This document shows, piece after piece, positions 1-7,991 of a stretch of DNA of 42,563 bases. This stretch comes from Clostridiales bacterium (GTDB lineage: Bacteria > Bacillota > Clostridia > Christensenellales > Pumilibacteraceae). Positions within the stretch are counted from its first letter, which is position 1; each line of letters starts with the position of its first letter. The position numbers were made by a program, and so were the translations under genes. Below the pieces are notes generated by a model. That model worked only from the letters and a program-made list of their open reading frames with translations, did not search any database and was not told the origin of the DNA. The DNA is taken from contig JAFLVI010000007.1 of assembly GCA_022508405.1 (NCBI GenBank), forward strand, positions 1 through 42,563. The letters run 5' to 3'.

Positions 1-1
1 C

Positions 2-496
2 TCTTTGCAAGTTACTCAAGCCACATATACGGGGCAAAATCTCGGTGCAAGCAATATGGAACGGGTATCAATAGGGGCAAAACAGACTTTTTTAATGTCG
101 GAAATTATTACGCTTGTTTTATCGGTTGTTGTATTCTTTCTAGCCGAGCAAATAACGACGTTATTCAATCTGACGGACGAAGCTACGGCATACTGCATTA
201 CACATCTTCGCACAATAGCGATTCTTTTACCCATTCTTGCGGCATACTTCCCGATACTCGGACTTTTTCAAGGTGCAAACAACGGCTTTAAGGCGACGAT
301 TGTCGCATCTATGGCACTGCTTGTCAGGGTTGTAACAACATACACGCTTTGTTATCTGCCGTTTATGGGCTACCGTATAATTTGGTGGAACACTGCGTTT
401 GGTTGGGGAGTCGGTATGATATTAACTTGGTGTCTATATTTCCACGGTGGGTGGAAGAATAGATGGTTGAACAAACAGAACACAGTGGAGAAATGA
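2..496 (+). CDS. MATE family multidrug/Na+ exporter, C-terminal part (5' end outside window)
   Basis: The reading frame is open from base 2, so the gene starts upstream of the window and only about the last 164 residues are present. The fragment begins with a polar stretch containing QNLGA, which matches the conserved loop of MATE exporters that precedes the second half of the transporter. It then has four hydrophobic segments (roughly residues 30-50, 72-92, 98-118 and 125-145 of the visible part) and a short basic C-terminal tail (KNRWLNKQN). MATE proteins are inner-membrane antiporters that export cationic compounds in exchange for Na+ or H+. The next gene starts one base after its TGA stop, so the two are probably co-transcribed. 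The family call is fairly secure; the substrate cannot be told from this fragment. Confidence 0.8.
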   Translation, partial: SLQVTQATYTGQNLGASNMERVSIGAKQTFLMSEIITLVLSVVVFFLAEQITTLFNLTDEATAYCITHLRTIAILLPILAAYFPILGLFQGANNGFKATIVASMALLVRVVTTYTLCYLPFMGYRIIWWNTAFGWGVGMILTWCLYFHGGWKNRWLNKQNTVEK

Positions 497-497
497 A

Positions 498-1295
498 ATG
501 GAATACGTTACTTTAAACAACGGCATTCAATTGCCGATATTGGGGTATGGAACATATCAAACGCCACCGCGCATCACTGAGCGGTGTGTGTTGGACGCGC
601 TGAGTGTTGGCTACCGTTCGATTGATACTGCTCAATGTTACGGCAACGAACGAGAAGTCGGGCTTGCATGCCGAGTATCCGGAATCGCGCGTTCGGAGTT
701 ATTCATCACAACAAAGTTATGGGCTTGCCGCGGATATCGAGATACGGCAGATTCTATTGAAAGATCTTTACGAGAACTCGATTTAGACTATATTGATTTG
801 CTGCTCATTCACGAGCCTACTGGCGACGTTAACGAAATCTACCGCGCGATGGAAACTGCATACAAAGACGGAAAAATACGCGCAATAGGTATATCGAACT
901 TTTTGGAAGACATGTACTTGAACATTGTCAACCATTGTAAAATAGTACCGGCTATCAATCAAGTGGAAACGCATATCTTCCGTCAGCAGAGAAAGTTGCG
1001 CGAATTGGAAGCACAAATCGGAACGAAACATGAGAGTTGGTCGCCGCTTGCCTGCGGTCAAAACAATATCTTCCGTAATCCCACTCTTATGCAGATAGCT
1101 GAAAATCACGGCAAATCCGTTGCTCAAGTTGCCTTGCGGTTTTTAACACAACAAGGAATTATAGTTATACCTAAATCAACCCATATCGAACGAATGAAAG
1201 AAAATTTCGATTCGTTAGAGTTCGATTTGGAATCAAAAGAAATGCGCGAAATCGAACAACTTGAAATCGGAAAGAGCCTGTTCGGTTGGTGGTAA
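498..1295 (+). CDS. Aldo/keto reductase
   Basis: This is a 265-residue NADPH-dependent oxidoreductase of the AKR superfamily, predicted cytosolic. The catalytic tetrad is visible: Asp43 and Tyr48 in DTAQCYGNE, Lys73 in TTKLW, and His105 in LLLIHEP. The later NADP-phosphate-binding segment IPKSTHIERMKEN is present, and the ISNF segment and the NQVE motif sit where they should. Length is usual for compact prokaryotic AKRs. The ATG is preceded by GTGGAG at 485-490. It follows the MATE gene by one base and precedes the flavodoxin-like gene by 21 bases, which suggests a small operon dealing with reactive or toxic small molecules (inference). The natural substrate is unknown; AKRs of this type reduce aldehydes, methylglyoxal or 2,5-diketogluconate. 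Confidence 0.88.
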   Translation: MEYVTLNNGIQLPILGYGTYQTPPRITERCVLDALSVGYRSIDTAQCYGNEREVGLACRVSGIARSELFITTKLWACRGYRDTADSIERSLRELDLDYIDLLLIHEPTGDVNEIYRAMETAYKDGKIRAIGISNFLEDMYLNIVNHCKIVPAINQVETHIFRQQRKLRELEAQIGTKHESWSPLACGQNNIFRNPTLMQIAENHGKSVAQVALRFLTQQGIIVIPKSTHIERMKENFDSLEFDLESKEMREIEQLEIGKSLFGWW

Positions 1296-1316
1296 TAAAA
1301 GAAAAGGAGAAACAAT

Positions 1317-1853
1317 ATGAAGATTTTGGTACTTGAAAGCAGTCCGCATATTAACGGTTCGTCCAACTTGCTTGCAGAAAATTTTGTGCGCGGCGCAAAG
1401 GAAGCAGGGAACTCCGTGACTGTTTTTGATGTTGCTAGAGCAAACATTCACCCATGTCTAGCTTGCGAAGTATGCGGAATGAACGGCCCTTGTTCGCAAA
1501 ATGACGACATGGGAAAACTGAAGGAGCTTATTTTGCAGTCTGATTTGGTCGTGTTCGTTACGCCGCTTTACTACTTTGGAATGTCCGCACCGCTAAAGAT
1601 TGTGATTGACCGCTGTTACAGTTTTAATAGTAAGCTCCATGACAAAGATTTGAAAACAGCGCTTATTGCCACTTCGTGGGACAGCAACGAAGTAAAGATG
1701 CGTCCGCTCGAGCAACACTATCAGATGATATGTCACTATTTGGGCTTTAAAGATAAAGGCATGATTATTGGGTTAGGTTGCGGGACTCCTTCCATGACGC
1801 AGAAAACTATCTATCCGCAAAAGGCTTACGAACTCGGCAAAGCAATAAAGTAA
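1317..1853 (+). CDS. Flavodoxin-fold NAD(P)H-dependent oxidoreductase (iron-sulfur flavoprotein-like)
   Basis: This is a 178-residue protein with the N-terminal flavodoxin-like start MKILVLESSPHINGSSN, whose S/N/S-rich loop binds the FMN phosphate. A cysteine group C47-x2-C50-x2-C53-x5-C59 follows, like the compact Cys motif of iron-sulfur flavoproteins and related NADPH-dependent FMN reductases. The TPLYYFGMSAPLK segment is the conserved second flavin-contacting loop. A strong ribosome site, AAGGAGAAA, lies just before the ATG. It is probably part of the transcription unit with the aldo/keto reductase upstream, and both would use reduced nicotinamide. Whether the cysteines hold a 4Fe-4S cluster cannot be decided from sequence alone. 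The physiological acceptor is unknown. Confidence 0.8.
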   Translation: MKILVLESSPHINGSSNLLAENFVRGAKEAGNSVTVFDVARANIHPCLACEVCGMNGPCSQNDDMGKLKELILQSDLVVFVTPLYYFGMSAPLKIVIDRCYSFNSKLHDKDLKTALIATSWDSNEVKMRPLEQHYQMICHYLGFKDKGMIIGLGCGTPSMTQKTIYPQKAYELGKAIK

Positions 1854-1889
1854 TTGTTTACAAAATTAAACATCAAAATTAGTAAATGA

Positions 1890-1918
1890 TTGACATAGTG
1901 CGTATTACTTCTTATAAT
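1890..1918 (+). promoter_or_regulatory. Sigma-A promoter directly abutting an ATG (leaderless candidate)
   Basis: A consensus -35 TTGACA at 1890-1895 and a consensus -10 TATAAT at 1913-1918 are separated by exactly 17 bases. The ATG of the acetyltransferase is at 1925, six bases after the -10, where transcription would normally begin. No ribosome-binding site can fit in a transcript from this promoter. Confidence 0.8.
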
Positions 1919-1924
1919 TTAGGT

Positions 1925-2497
1925 ATGGATACAAAGCATTTTTTGGAAATTATGAATCGTGGCGATTATGTTGCCGCAGACTCCGAAGCACACATTGTTA
2001 TGCACGCGTTGTCCGACGAGGCTCGGAAAGTTACCGCAGAGCTCAACAATGTCTATCATACAAGCGAAGAAATCCGTTCGATTTTTTCAAAGCTCATAGG
2101 AAAAGAAGTTGACGAAGATTTTGGATTGTTCCCGCCATTTTATTCCGACTGCGGAAAGAATATAACGGTTGGGAAGCGTGTTTTTATAAATTCGGGCTGT
2201 TGTTTTCAGGATCAAGGCGGCATAGAAATCGGTGATGATGTGCTTATCGGTCAGCAGGTTGTGATTGCAACACTCAACCATGATTTAAATCCCGAAAAGC
2301 GAGGAAGTATGATTCCGAAGCATGTAAAAATCGGAAATAAAGTATGGATTGGCGCACACGCAACAATTCTTGCAGGCGTTACGATTGGCGACAATTCGGT
2401 GGTAGCGGCTGGTGCGGTTGTAACCAAAAATGTGCCTGAAAACACCGTTGTTGGCGGAGTGCCTGCAAAAATCATAAAAAACATTGACGAGGGTTAA
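1925..2497 (+). CDS. Hexapeptide-repeat sugar/maltose O-acetyltransferase family
   Basis: This is a left-handed beta-helix acetyltransferase of the Maa/LacA/NodL type, 190 residues from the ATG at 1925. It transfers acetyl from acetyl-CoA to a sugar hydroxyl. The N-terminal helical cap ([12 protein letters not shown]) is followed by hexapeptide repeats with the [10 protein letters not shown] segment carrying the catalytic His, and by the typical C-terminal run [41 protein letters not shown]. An in-frame ATG at 1886 would add 13 residues, but it lies upstream of the -35 box of a perfect promoter, so I chose 1925. The stop is two bases before the next gene, which is probably translated from the same message. 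The acceptor sugar is unknown. A second, clearly distinct member of the family is at 41090. Confidence 0.88.
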   Translation: MDTKHFLEIMNRGDYVAADSEAHIVMHALSDEARKVTAELNNVYHTSEEIRSIFSKLIGKEVDEDFGLFPPFYSDCGKNITVGKRVFINSGCCFQDQGGIEIGDDVLIGQQVVIATLNHDLNPEKRGSMIPKHVKIGNKVWIGAHATILAGVTIGDNSVVAAGAVVTKNVPENTVVGGVPAKIIKNIDEG

Positions 2498-2498
2498 A

Positions 2499-2981
2499 AT
2501 GAAAAGGCTGAAATCAATCGTAATTGCACTGTCAGCTTCGTTATATATTTTCTTTTCGGCTGTCGGGTGTACTCCGAATAAAAAACAAGTAGGCAATCAA
2601 AAAGATAAAGACGGTGTACAGATTAGTATCTCTGTCGGTGCACAAAATTTTTCAGCTACACTTGCGGACAATGCTACTGCTCAAGCGTTTATAGCGTTGT
2701 TTCCGCTCACGCTTGACATGAGCGAGCTTAATGGCAACGAAAAGTATAATTATCTCGGCGATAGCTTGCCCGCTAACGCGACTAAGCCGGGGACAATTCA
2801 CGCAGGAGATTTAATGCTGTACGGAACAAACTGCGTGGTGCTCTTTTATAAGACATTTTCTTCGTCATACTCTTATACGAGAATAGGCTGGGTTGACAAC
2901 GCAAAAGGGCTTGCTTCTGCGCTGGGTAGCGGCAATGTTACGGTTACGTTTGCGGTTTCCGGCACGACGGAAGCGGTATAG
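2499..2981 (+). CDS. Cyclophilin-like-fold surface lipoprotein
   Basis: This encodes a 160-residue predicted lipoprotein. The signal peptide MKRLKSIVIALSASLYIFFS is followed by the lipobox AVGC, with lipidated Cys24. The rest is one domain that I match to the bacterial cyclophilin-like domain family: conserved points are FSATLADNATAQAF near the start, FPLTLDMSELNGNEKY, LPANA, HAGDLMLYGTN, VVLFY and SYSYTRIG. Such domains lack the proline-isomerase history of eukaryotic cyclophilins and their role is unknown. The start is ATG 2499 with GAGGG upstream; an ATG at 2484 lies inside the preceding gene and lacks a signal peptide. The reading frame stops at 2979-2981, but the next frame continues for over 100 codons with an Ig-like surface-protein remnant, so the gene may be truncated by a frameshift. 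A paralogous domain occurs at 36904. Confidence 0.72.
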   Translation: MKRLKSIVIALSASLYIFFSAVGCTPNKKQVGNQKDKDGVQISISVGAQNFSATLADNATAQAFIALFPLTLDMSELNGNEKYNYLGDSLPANATKPGTIHAGDLMLYGTNCVVLFYKTFSSSYSYTRIGWVDNAKGLASALGSGNVTVTFAVSGTTEAV

Positions 2982-3328
2982 TTACATGGCAAGTAACATC
3001 CGGTAATGCTTTTATAAACAGTAAAGGCGTCGTAACAACAATCGGTGCCGGAGACGTGACAATAGTCGCAACAAAGGCAGGGGATTGCAACTTCTACTCA
3101 ACGTCGACCTTAATAACTTTTACCGGCAACAAGGCGCTTGCCAATTACATACTGCCTAGCGGATTGACTGCAATCTACGGCGAAACGCTTGCGGACGTGA
3201 AGCTGCCAAACGGTTGGACGTGGGATGACGCTCTTTCAACCAAAGCGGGCAATGCGGGTAAGCGTATAATGGCAATCATTTTTGCAAAAAAATTCAAAGA
3301 ATCAAAAGGGCAACAATCACAAAAATAA
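2957..3328 (+). pseudogene. Frameshifted remnant of an Ig-like surface repeat protein
   Basis: In the frame one base off from the preceding lipoprotein, an uninterrupted coding stretch runs from about 2957 to 3328 with no credible start of its own. It translates to a BIG2-like Ig domain (GSGIVTWQVTSGNAF, then GVVTTIGAGDVTIVATKAGD) followed by a module of the kind LTAIYGETLADVKLPNGWTW..., a repeat common in large Firmicute surface proteins. It ends abruptly after an A-rich stretch (AKKFKESKGQQSQK) without the usual continuation. Shifting the frame near 2969-2970 joins it to the upstream lipoprotein as ...VSGTTGSGIVTWQ. It is either the decayed 3' part of that gene or the end of a lost neighbour fused by deletion. 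A sequencing error at the GG run cannot be excluded. Confidence 0.6.
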
Positions 3329-3385
3329 TTTTGGTGACATATAAACAAAACTGTGTACGAATACAAATCGTTATACCGAAAAAAG

Positions 3386-3433
3386 GCACAAAAAAACGGG
3401 CTTATTCCCAAAAGGAGTAAGTCCGTTTTGTGC
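3386..3433. terminator. Bidirectional rho-independent terminator
   Basis: A long hairpin: the left arm (3386-3408, GCACAAAAAAACGGGC then TTATTCC) pairs with the right arm (3414-3433, GGAGTAAG then TCCGTTTTGTGC) around a short A-rich loop. A- and T-runs lie on both sides. It sits between the plus-strand remnant and the minus-strand membrane gene, so it can serve both convergent units. Confidence 0.8.
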
Positions 3434-3445
3434 TAAAATGATTTT

Positions 3446-3715
3446 TTATAATTGAATCCAAAAGAACACGCTCATAATAGATATAAAGGCTAAAAACAAA
3501 AATAGTGCGGGAACAATAAATTTGGCTATCACTTTATCAATTATGCCTTCGGCTTCGTCCAACGCTTTTCTTTGAAAAAATGCCGGAATAATCAACAAAA
3601 CTATTCCGCCTATGCCGGCTACTATGGAAAACTTAAATATATAAACAATGCCGAAAATCGCAATGACAAAAAGTATTACCGAAAGAATGCTGTAAAATAT
3701 CGATTTTTTGCTCAT
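3446..3715 (-). CDS. Small hypothetical membrane protein, three hydrophobic segments
   Basis: I do not recognise this 89-residue protein. It has three predicted membrane helices at about residues 5-27, 30-47 and 65-87, with a charged loop (QRKALDEAEGIIDKVI) between the second and third. It has good gene signals: ribosome site AGGAGAG (plus strand CTCTCCT at 3721-3727) six bases before the ATG, an upstream -35/-10 pair, and a terminator after its stop. It stands alone on the minus strand, back to back with the lipoprotein gene at 3892. No function can be assigned. Confidence 0.65.
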   Translation of the reverse strand: MSKKSIFYSILSVILFVIAIFGIVYIFKFSIVAGIGGIVLLIIPAFFQRKALDEAEGIIDKVIAKFIVPALFLFLAFISIMSVFFWIQL

Positions 3716-3734
3716 AATTTTCTCTCCTGAATAA

Positions 3735-3763
3735 AGTCTAACATAAAAAACGCATTATTTCAA
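3735..3763 (-). promoter_or_regulatory. Promoter for the small minus-strand membrane protein
   Basis: Reading the minus strand, TTGAAA (plus 3758-3763) and TAGACT (plus 3735-3740) are separated by 17 bases, and the ATG with its ribosome site follows about 20 bases on. The -10 is weak, so the call is moderate. Confidence 0.5.
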
Positions 3764-3792
3764 TAATTATTATATAATTTTTTTTAAAAGTC

Positions 3793-3821
3793 TTGATTTT
3801 TAATTCAAAATGTGATATAAA
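3793..3821 (+). promoter_or_regulatory. Promoter for the 654-residue lipoprotein
   Basis: The -35 TTGATT (3793-3798) and -10 TATAAA (3816-3821) are 17 bases apart in a very AT-rich stretch. This leaves a leader of about 65 bases with a ribosome site GGAGA at 3881-3885 before the ATG at 3892. Confidence 0.6.
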
Positions 3822-3891
3822 AAACGTACTAATTATATATATACATCTTGCTTTTGTTTTGGCTTACAATTTTAATTATAGGAGAAACAAA

Positions 3892-5856
3892 ATGAAAAAG
3901 AAGCTCATACCACTTATTGTAGCGATTGTATGTTCGCTTTTTTGTGCGTGCGGACTTATCGCATGCGGCGGCGATGACGGCGCCGGCGGCGGCAAAACGC
4001 TACAAAGCATTGTTGTTGTAGACAACAGCGGCGAGCATTCAGGCACCTATGATCTTGGCGTGATTACAAGCCTCGATTCTTTAAGCTCGCTCAAGGTCTA
4101 CGCCAAGTATTCGGACGGAACAAAAACCGATATCACGTCCGAAGTCAGCTTAAGCTACACCCACAACGGAAACGCAATCCCGTCGCTTACAGGAAATTTT
4201 GATGACGGTTCATATAAGATTACGGCTTCGTATCAAGGCAAATACGTATATGTTACGTTTACTGTGGGCGGTCAAGCGAGCAACTCGCCGTACTCGCTTA
4301 CATTGAGCAAAACCGAATGGCGTTATCAAGCAGAAGCGCCTACGCCAACCGTTACCGAAAACGGCACGCCGCTTGCGGAAAACGAGTACATAATTTACTA
4401 CATAACCGCAGCAAAGTATAACGAAATCAAAGACGCTTCCGACTTTGACGATAAACTCATTAACGAGCGCGAATGGTTTACATCCACGGAGTATCTCAAA
4501 CCCGGTAGTTATTACTTTTTTGCAAGCGTTTACTCCGACAATTCCAATTTTGTTCAAGTGACCGTTCAAAAGGCAAAACTCAATGTCAGCTTTGACGGAG
4601 AGCCCGCAATCACATTAGCCAATACTTATTGGCCGAGCGGTACACTCGGCACGATGAAAATATCGAATATCGATTTAATGTGCAATAACATGACTGTTTT
4701 GTCTGCCGAAACGGGCGAGCCTGTGTCCGGTTATCTCATTTGGCAAAATCCCGACGAGCAAATCACATGCGCCGCCAACGGTCAAACAAGAAAGGTCGCG
4801 TGCCGTGCCTCCGAAGACGACGCCTACGATGACTACGTTCTTCCCAACGATATAGAAATCGAACTCGATAGGTCCGTCTTATCAAGGAAATGGCTTTACG
4901 AAACCGAGCATACTTTTGATGCAACCGCCCACGATATTATGCTTGGAAATATTTCGCCGGGAAGCGGTGATATCGATTTGTGGAATAATATAATCACAAT
5001 AACAAAAAGCTATAACGGCGGCACAGGAGAGACCGTTACGTTGGATGAAAACGCCGGACTTGGCACGGCGCGTGAAGTCGGCGTTTACACCTTTAAGATT
5101 GCGTTTAAGGATAAAGTTAATTACGTCTGGAGTTGGGATGACGATCAAAACCAAAACCAAACTAGCAGCGACGACTACACTCTCACATATACTGTTAAGG
5201 GCATGGCCTCCTCTGCAAACTTTAATCGCACCAACAAAACGTTTTCCGTTGACGCCGATCTCAAGGTTAGATTGGAAATGAATGCGGACAGCAACTACGA
5301 TAACGACGAATCATTAACTTCCACTCCTTACGCGGCGGGGACTCTTGTGGTCACTTCGCTCGGCGGTTACGGCGCAAACAGTAAGGACATGACGCAAGTG
5401 TCCGCTACGGTCACGGTGGTTAACGAAGGCGGTAAAGATTATGTGGAAATACAAATTACCGATTTAAAGCAAGGTATTTCCATAAGTTTAGGAGATTTTA
5501 CGCTTTACCTTCAGGTTACCGCAGTAGGAGATCAAAACTTTGATGATATAGACAGAGAGACATCGGTAAACATTACGCTTGCTCCCGAAATTCCCGCCGA
5601 TATGGGTAAAAAGCTTGTAGGAACAAAGGTTTCCACTTTGTATACGCAGTACCCCAGTCTTGTAACCAAGTTCGGCACATGGAAGCTGCAAGCTAAAATC
5701 AACGGAGTTTACGTAGACGTCGATGTCGAGCAAGGCGCTTTGCAAGAAGGTAAAAATGAATTAAAGCTTGTATTTGTAGCGGCCGATGAGTATAAAGATC
5801 GGTTTACTATAACTAAAGTAATTGAATTTATTATCACGGGCGTAAACAGTTTGTAA
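3892..5856 (+). CDS. Large surface lipoprotein with Ig-like domains
   Basis: This encodes a 654-residue predicted lipoprotein. The start is ATG 3892, preceded by GGAGA; the ORF is open from 3793, but those codons overlap the promoter and precede no ribosome site. The signal peptide MKKKLIPLIVAIVCSLFCAC ends in the lipobox GLIAC, with lipidated Cys25, then a flexible GGDDGAGGG spacer. Residues about 35-120 (LQSIVVVDNSG...YAKYSDGTKTDIT...YKITASYQGKYVYVTFTV) have the look of a bacterial Ig-like domain. The remainder is beta-rich, acidic and rich in Asp, Asn and Thr, with repeated short blocks (YTLTYTVKG; FTLYLQVTAVGDQNF) suggesting more Ig-like or MBG-type modules. There are no enzyme motifs. 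It is monocistronic between a promoter and a terminator. An adhesive or wall-spacing role is a guess. Confidence 0.75.
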   Translation: MKKKLIPLIVAIVCSLFCACGLIACGGDDGAGGGKTLQSIVVVDNSGEHSGTYDLGVITSLDSLSSLKVYAKYSDGTKTDITSEVSLSYTHNGNAIPSLTGNFDDGSYKITASYQGKYVYVTFTVGGQASNSPYSLTLSKTEWRYQAEAPTPTVTENGTPLAENEYIIYYITAAKYNEIKDASDFDDKLINEREWFTSTEYLKPGSYYFFASVYSDNSNFVQVTVQKAKLNVSFDGEPAITLANTYWPSGTLGTMKISNIDLMCNNMTVLSAETGEPVSGYLIWQNPDEQITCAANGQTRKVACRASEDDAYDDYVLPNDIEIELDRSVLSRKWLYETEHTFDATAHDIMLGNISPGSGDIDLWNNIITITKSYNGGTGETVTLDENAGLGTAREVGVYTFKIAFKDKVNYVWSWDDDQNQNQTSSDDYTLTYTVKGMASSANFNRTNKTFSVDADLKVRLEMNADSNYDNDESLTSTPYAAGTLVVTSLGGYGANSKDMTQVSATVTVVNEGGKDYVEIQITDLKQGISISLGDFTLYLQVTAVGDQNFDDIDRETSVNITLAPEIPADMGKKLVGTKVSTLYTQYPSLVTKFGTWKLQAKINGVYVDVDVEQGALQEGKNELKLVFVAADEYKDRFTITKVIEFIITGVNSL

Positions 5857-5914
5857 ATCGGCAAGCGTGTGCGCTGTTTACAGCGGCACAGACATTTCTA
5901 AGTGTAGTTAAGTT

Positions 5915-5953
5915 AAACGCGGTTTTGAACGCAAGTTCTAAATCGCGTTTTTA
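5915..5953 (+). terminator. Rho-independent terminator after the lipoprotein gene
   Basis: AAACGCGGTTTTGAAC (5915-5930) pairs with GTTCTAAATCGCGTTT (5935-5950) around a GCAA tetraloop, with two mispairs, followed by TTA. It lies 58 bases after the lipoprotein stop. Confidence 0.8.
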
Positions 5954-5998
5954 TTATGCCCGTAACATGTAAATGTTTTGTAAAATATTCGAATATTA

Positions 5999-6027
5999 TT
6001 GACAGCGCGCGTTTTACGTGCTAAATT
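5999..6027 (+). promoter_or_regulatory. Promoter for the carbonic anhydrase / NAD synthetase group
   Basis: The -35 TTGACA (5999-6004) and -10 TAAATT (6022-6027) are 17 bases apart. It lies between the upstream terminator and the carbonic anhydrase ATG at 6072, leaving a leader of about 38 bases. Confidence 0.6.
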
Positions 6028-6071
6028 AAAATCGGGAGTGGTTATTGCCGTCGGTAATAATATAAAATGCT

Positions 6072-6623
6072 ATGCAAAACAATCATACAAACGCCTCCGA
6101 TGCCTTAGCGCGGCTTATGGAAGGTAACAAAACTTATATAGATTCGGTAAAAGCCATCGGGGATATTTCGCCCGAAAAACGCCTTTTCACAACCGAACAC
6201 GGACAGCATCCGTATGCGGTGGTCGTAAGCTGTTCGGATTCGCGCGTCATTCCAGAATGTATTTTTTCGGCGGGGATAGGCGACTTGTTTGTGATTCGCG
6301 TCGCCGGAAACGTCATAGACAATCATCAGCTTGGCAGTATAGAATACGCCACCGAACATCTCGGCTGCAAGCTTGTGGTTGTGCTCGGGCACACCGGTTG
6401 CGGCGCAGTGGGCGCGGCTTTGCACAAAAACAGCGGTTATGTGCAGTCTATCACAGATGAAATTAAGCGCGCTATCGGAGATGAACACGACGAGCAAAAG
6501 GCGAGCGTGCTCAACGTACGTCACAGCGTTGCCGTTATCAAGGAGCGCTTGACCTTAGTCGGAGTAGATGTTGTTGGTGCGCTGTATCATACCGACAGCG
6601 GCGTTGTTGACTTTAATATTTGA
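6072..6623 (+). CDS. Beta-class carbonic anhydrase
   Basis: This is a 183-residue cytosolic zinc enzyme interconverting CO2 and bicarbonate. All ligands and catalytic residues are visible: Cys54, Asp56 and Arg58 in CSDSR, and His107 and Cys110 in GHTGCGAV. The Asp-Arg pair and the RVAGNVID segment are typical of the beta class, and the length fits bacterial clade B enzymes. An in-frame stop at 6063 rules out a longer start. The ATG lacks a good ribosome site (GGGAG is over 30 bases upstream), so translation may be weak or use an unusual leader. Bicarbonate supply for carboxylation reactions is the usual role. NAD synthetase follows 33 bases downstream and is probably in the same unit. Confidence 0.93.
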   Translation: MQNNHTNASDALARLMEGNKTYIDSVKAIGDISPEKRLFTTEHGQHPYAVVVSCSDSRVIPECIFSAGIGDLFVIRVAGNVIDNHQLGSIEYATEHLGCKLVVVLGHTGCGAVGAALHKNSGYVQSITDEIKRAIGDEHDEQKASVLNVRHSVAVIKERLTLVGVDVVGALYHTDSGVVDFNI

Positions 6624-6656
6624 TTTTGCTTACATTCGGCATAAAAAGGCGAAAAA

Positions 6657-7382
6657 ATGAAAGAAAGAATTGTCCGGTGGATAAAAAACTATTTTGAAGA
6701 AAACGGCAAGGGCTGTAATGCCGTAATAGGCATTTCGGGCGGAAAGGATAGCTCTGTGTGCGCCGCGCTCCTTGTGGAAGCGCTGGGTAAAGACAGAGTA
6801 ATCGGCGTGCTCATGCCGCAAGGCAACCAGCACGATATTGACGTTTCGCACGAGCTTGTCAATTTCCTAGGTATAAAGCATTTTGTAGTAAATATAGGCG
6901 ACACGTGCGAGAGCCTTGTAAAAGCAATAAGCGAAAGCGGTATTGCTCAAGAGAGCTTGCGCACAAACAAGGTCTACTATTCCAACACGCCGGCAAGAGT
7001 GCGAATGACGGTGCTTTACGGAATATCCGCGCTGTACAACGGCAGAGTGGCAAACACGTGCAACAAGTCTGAAGACTACGTGGGATATTCCACCAAGTTC
7101 GGCGACAGCGCGGGCGACTTCAGTCCGCTTTCCGACTTGCTCGTTAAGGAAGTAAAGGCGCTCGGCTACGAGCTGGGACTGCCCAAAAAGTTTATAGAAA
7201 AAGCGCCTGAGGACGGACTTTCGGGCAAGACCGACGAGGACAACTTAGGCTTTACTTATGCCGTGCTCGATAAGTATATAGAAACGGGCGAAATAGACGA
7301 TCCCGAAGTAAAGGAAAAAATCGACAGAATGCACAGGGCAAATCTCCATAAGATCAGCCCCATGCCCATGTTTAGGAAGTAA
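6657..7382 (+). CDS. nadE: NH3-dependent NAD+ synthetase
   Basis: This is a 241-residue ATP-pyrophosphatase family enzyme that amidates nicotinic acid adenine dinucleotide to NAD+, the last step of NAD synthesis. The PP-loop SGGKDS is at residues 27-32. Later conserved blocks are visible: VANTCNKSEDYVGYSTKFGDSAGDFSPLSDL, the EKAPEDGLSGKTDEDNLGFTY segment and the terminal HKISPMP. There is no N-terminal nitrilase (glutaminase) domain, so it must use free ammonia. The ribosome site AAGGCGA precedes the ATG. It lies between carbonic anhydrase and an ECF S component, spaced 33 and 27 bases, suggesting an operon. Confidence 0.95.
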   Translation: MKERIVRWIKNYFEENGKGCNAVIGISGGKDSSVCAALLVEALGKDRVIGVLMPQGNQHDIDVSHELVNFLGIKHFVVNIGDTCESLVKAISESGIAQESLRTNKVYYSNTPARVRMTVLYGISALYNGRVANTCNKSEDYVGYSTKFGDSAGDFSPLSDLLVKEVKALGYELGLPKKFIEKAPEDGLSGKTDEDNLGFTYAVLDKYIETGEIDDPEVKEKIDRMHRANLHKISPMPMFRK

Positions 7383-7409
7383 CGCTATAAAGTAAAAAGG
7401 AGTTTAATT

Positions 7410-7991
7410 ATGATAGAAAACGTATTGGTAAGAAGCAACATTTCTTTTAAAGTAAAGATTGCGGTTAAAAGCCTTATTGCGGCGGGCATTGTTGCGCTTG
7501 CAGTAATATTGCCGCAGCTTGTTCATCTTGCCGCGGGGCAGGCTGGCGGCGTAAAGTGGCTACCCATGTATGCGCCCGTGCTGATAGGCGGCTGTCTGTT
7601 GGGCTGGGCGTGGGGAATGGGTATCGGCATAATGTCACCCGTAGTCAGCTTTTTGATTACGCTTGCTTTCGGCAATCCCATGCCTGCGCTAACTAGGCTT
7701 CCGTTTATGATGGCGGAGCTTGCCGTATTTGCCGCAGTGACCGGCTTGTTTTCCAAAAAGATTGCGGCAAACGGTTGGATGGCGTTTCCCGCAGTGATCT
7801 TAGCGCAAGTTTCGGGAAGAACGCTATTTATGTTGCTTGTACTTATTTTCCAATCGGCAACGCCGTTTACGCCCGCCGTCATTTGGGCGCAGATACAGAC
7901 CGGACTTTTGGGGCTGTTTTTGCAGGCCGTAATCGTTCCGTTTATAGTTATGGGCTTAAAGTCGATTTTGGACAGGGACAAAAATGACTGA
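7410..7991 (+). CDS. ECF transporter S component (substrate unknown)
   Basis: This 193-residue protein is almost wholly hydrophobic, with about six membrane segments, and has the shape of the substrate-binding S component of an energy-coupling-factor vitamin importer. It has a basic amphipathic N-terminus, AxxxA-rich early helices, and a central YAPVLIGGCLLGWAWGMGIGIMSP block typical of such proteins. No EcfA or EcfT gene is in the window, so it would share a module encoded elsewhere (group II). It overlaps the following DUF1893 gene by eight bases and follows nadE. Uptake of a vitamin or nucleobase-type precursor is plausible, perhaps linked to NAD, but this is context inference only. The ribosome site AAAAGGAG precedes the ATG. 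Confidence 0.75.
   Translation: MIENVLVRSNISFKVKIAVKSLIAAGIVALAVILPQLVHLAAGQAGGVKWLPMYAPVLIGGCLLGWAWGMGIGIMSPVVSFLITLAFGNPMPALTRLPFMMAELAVFAAVTGLFSKKIAANGWMAFPAVILAQVSGRTLFMLLVLIFQSATPFTPAVIWAQIQTGLLGLFLQAVIVPFIVMGLKSILDRDKND

Noticed and set aside
1886-1924. Upstream ATG of the first acetyltransferase
   Set aside because: The codons span the -35 and -10 boxes of a consensus promoter; the family's usual start fits ATG 1925.
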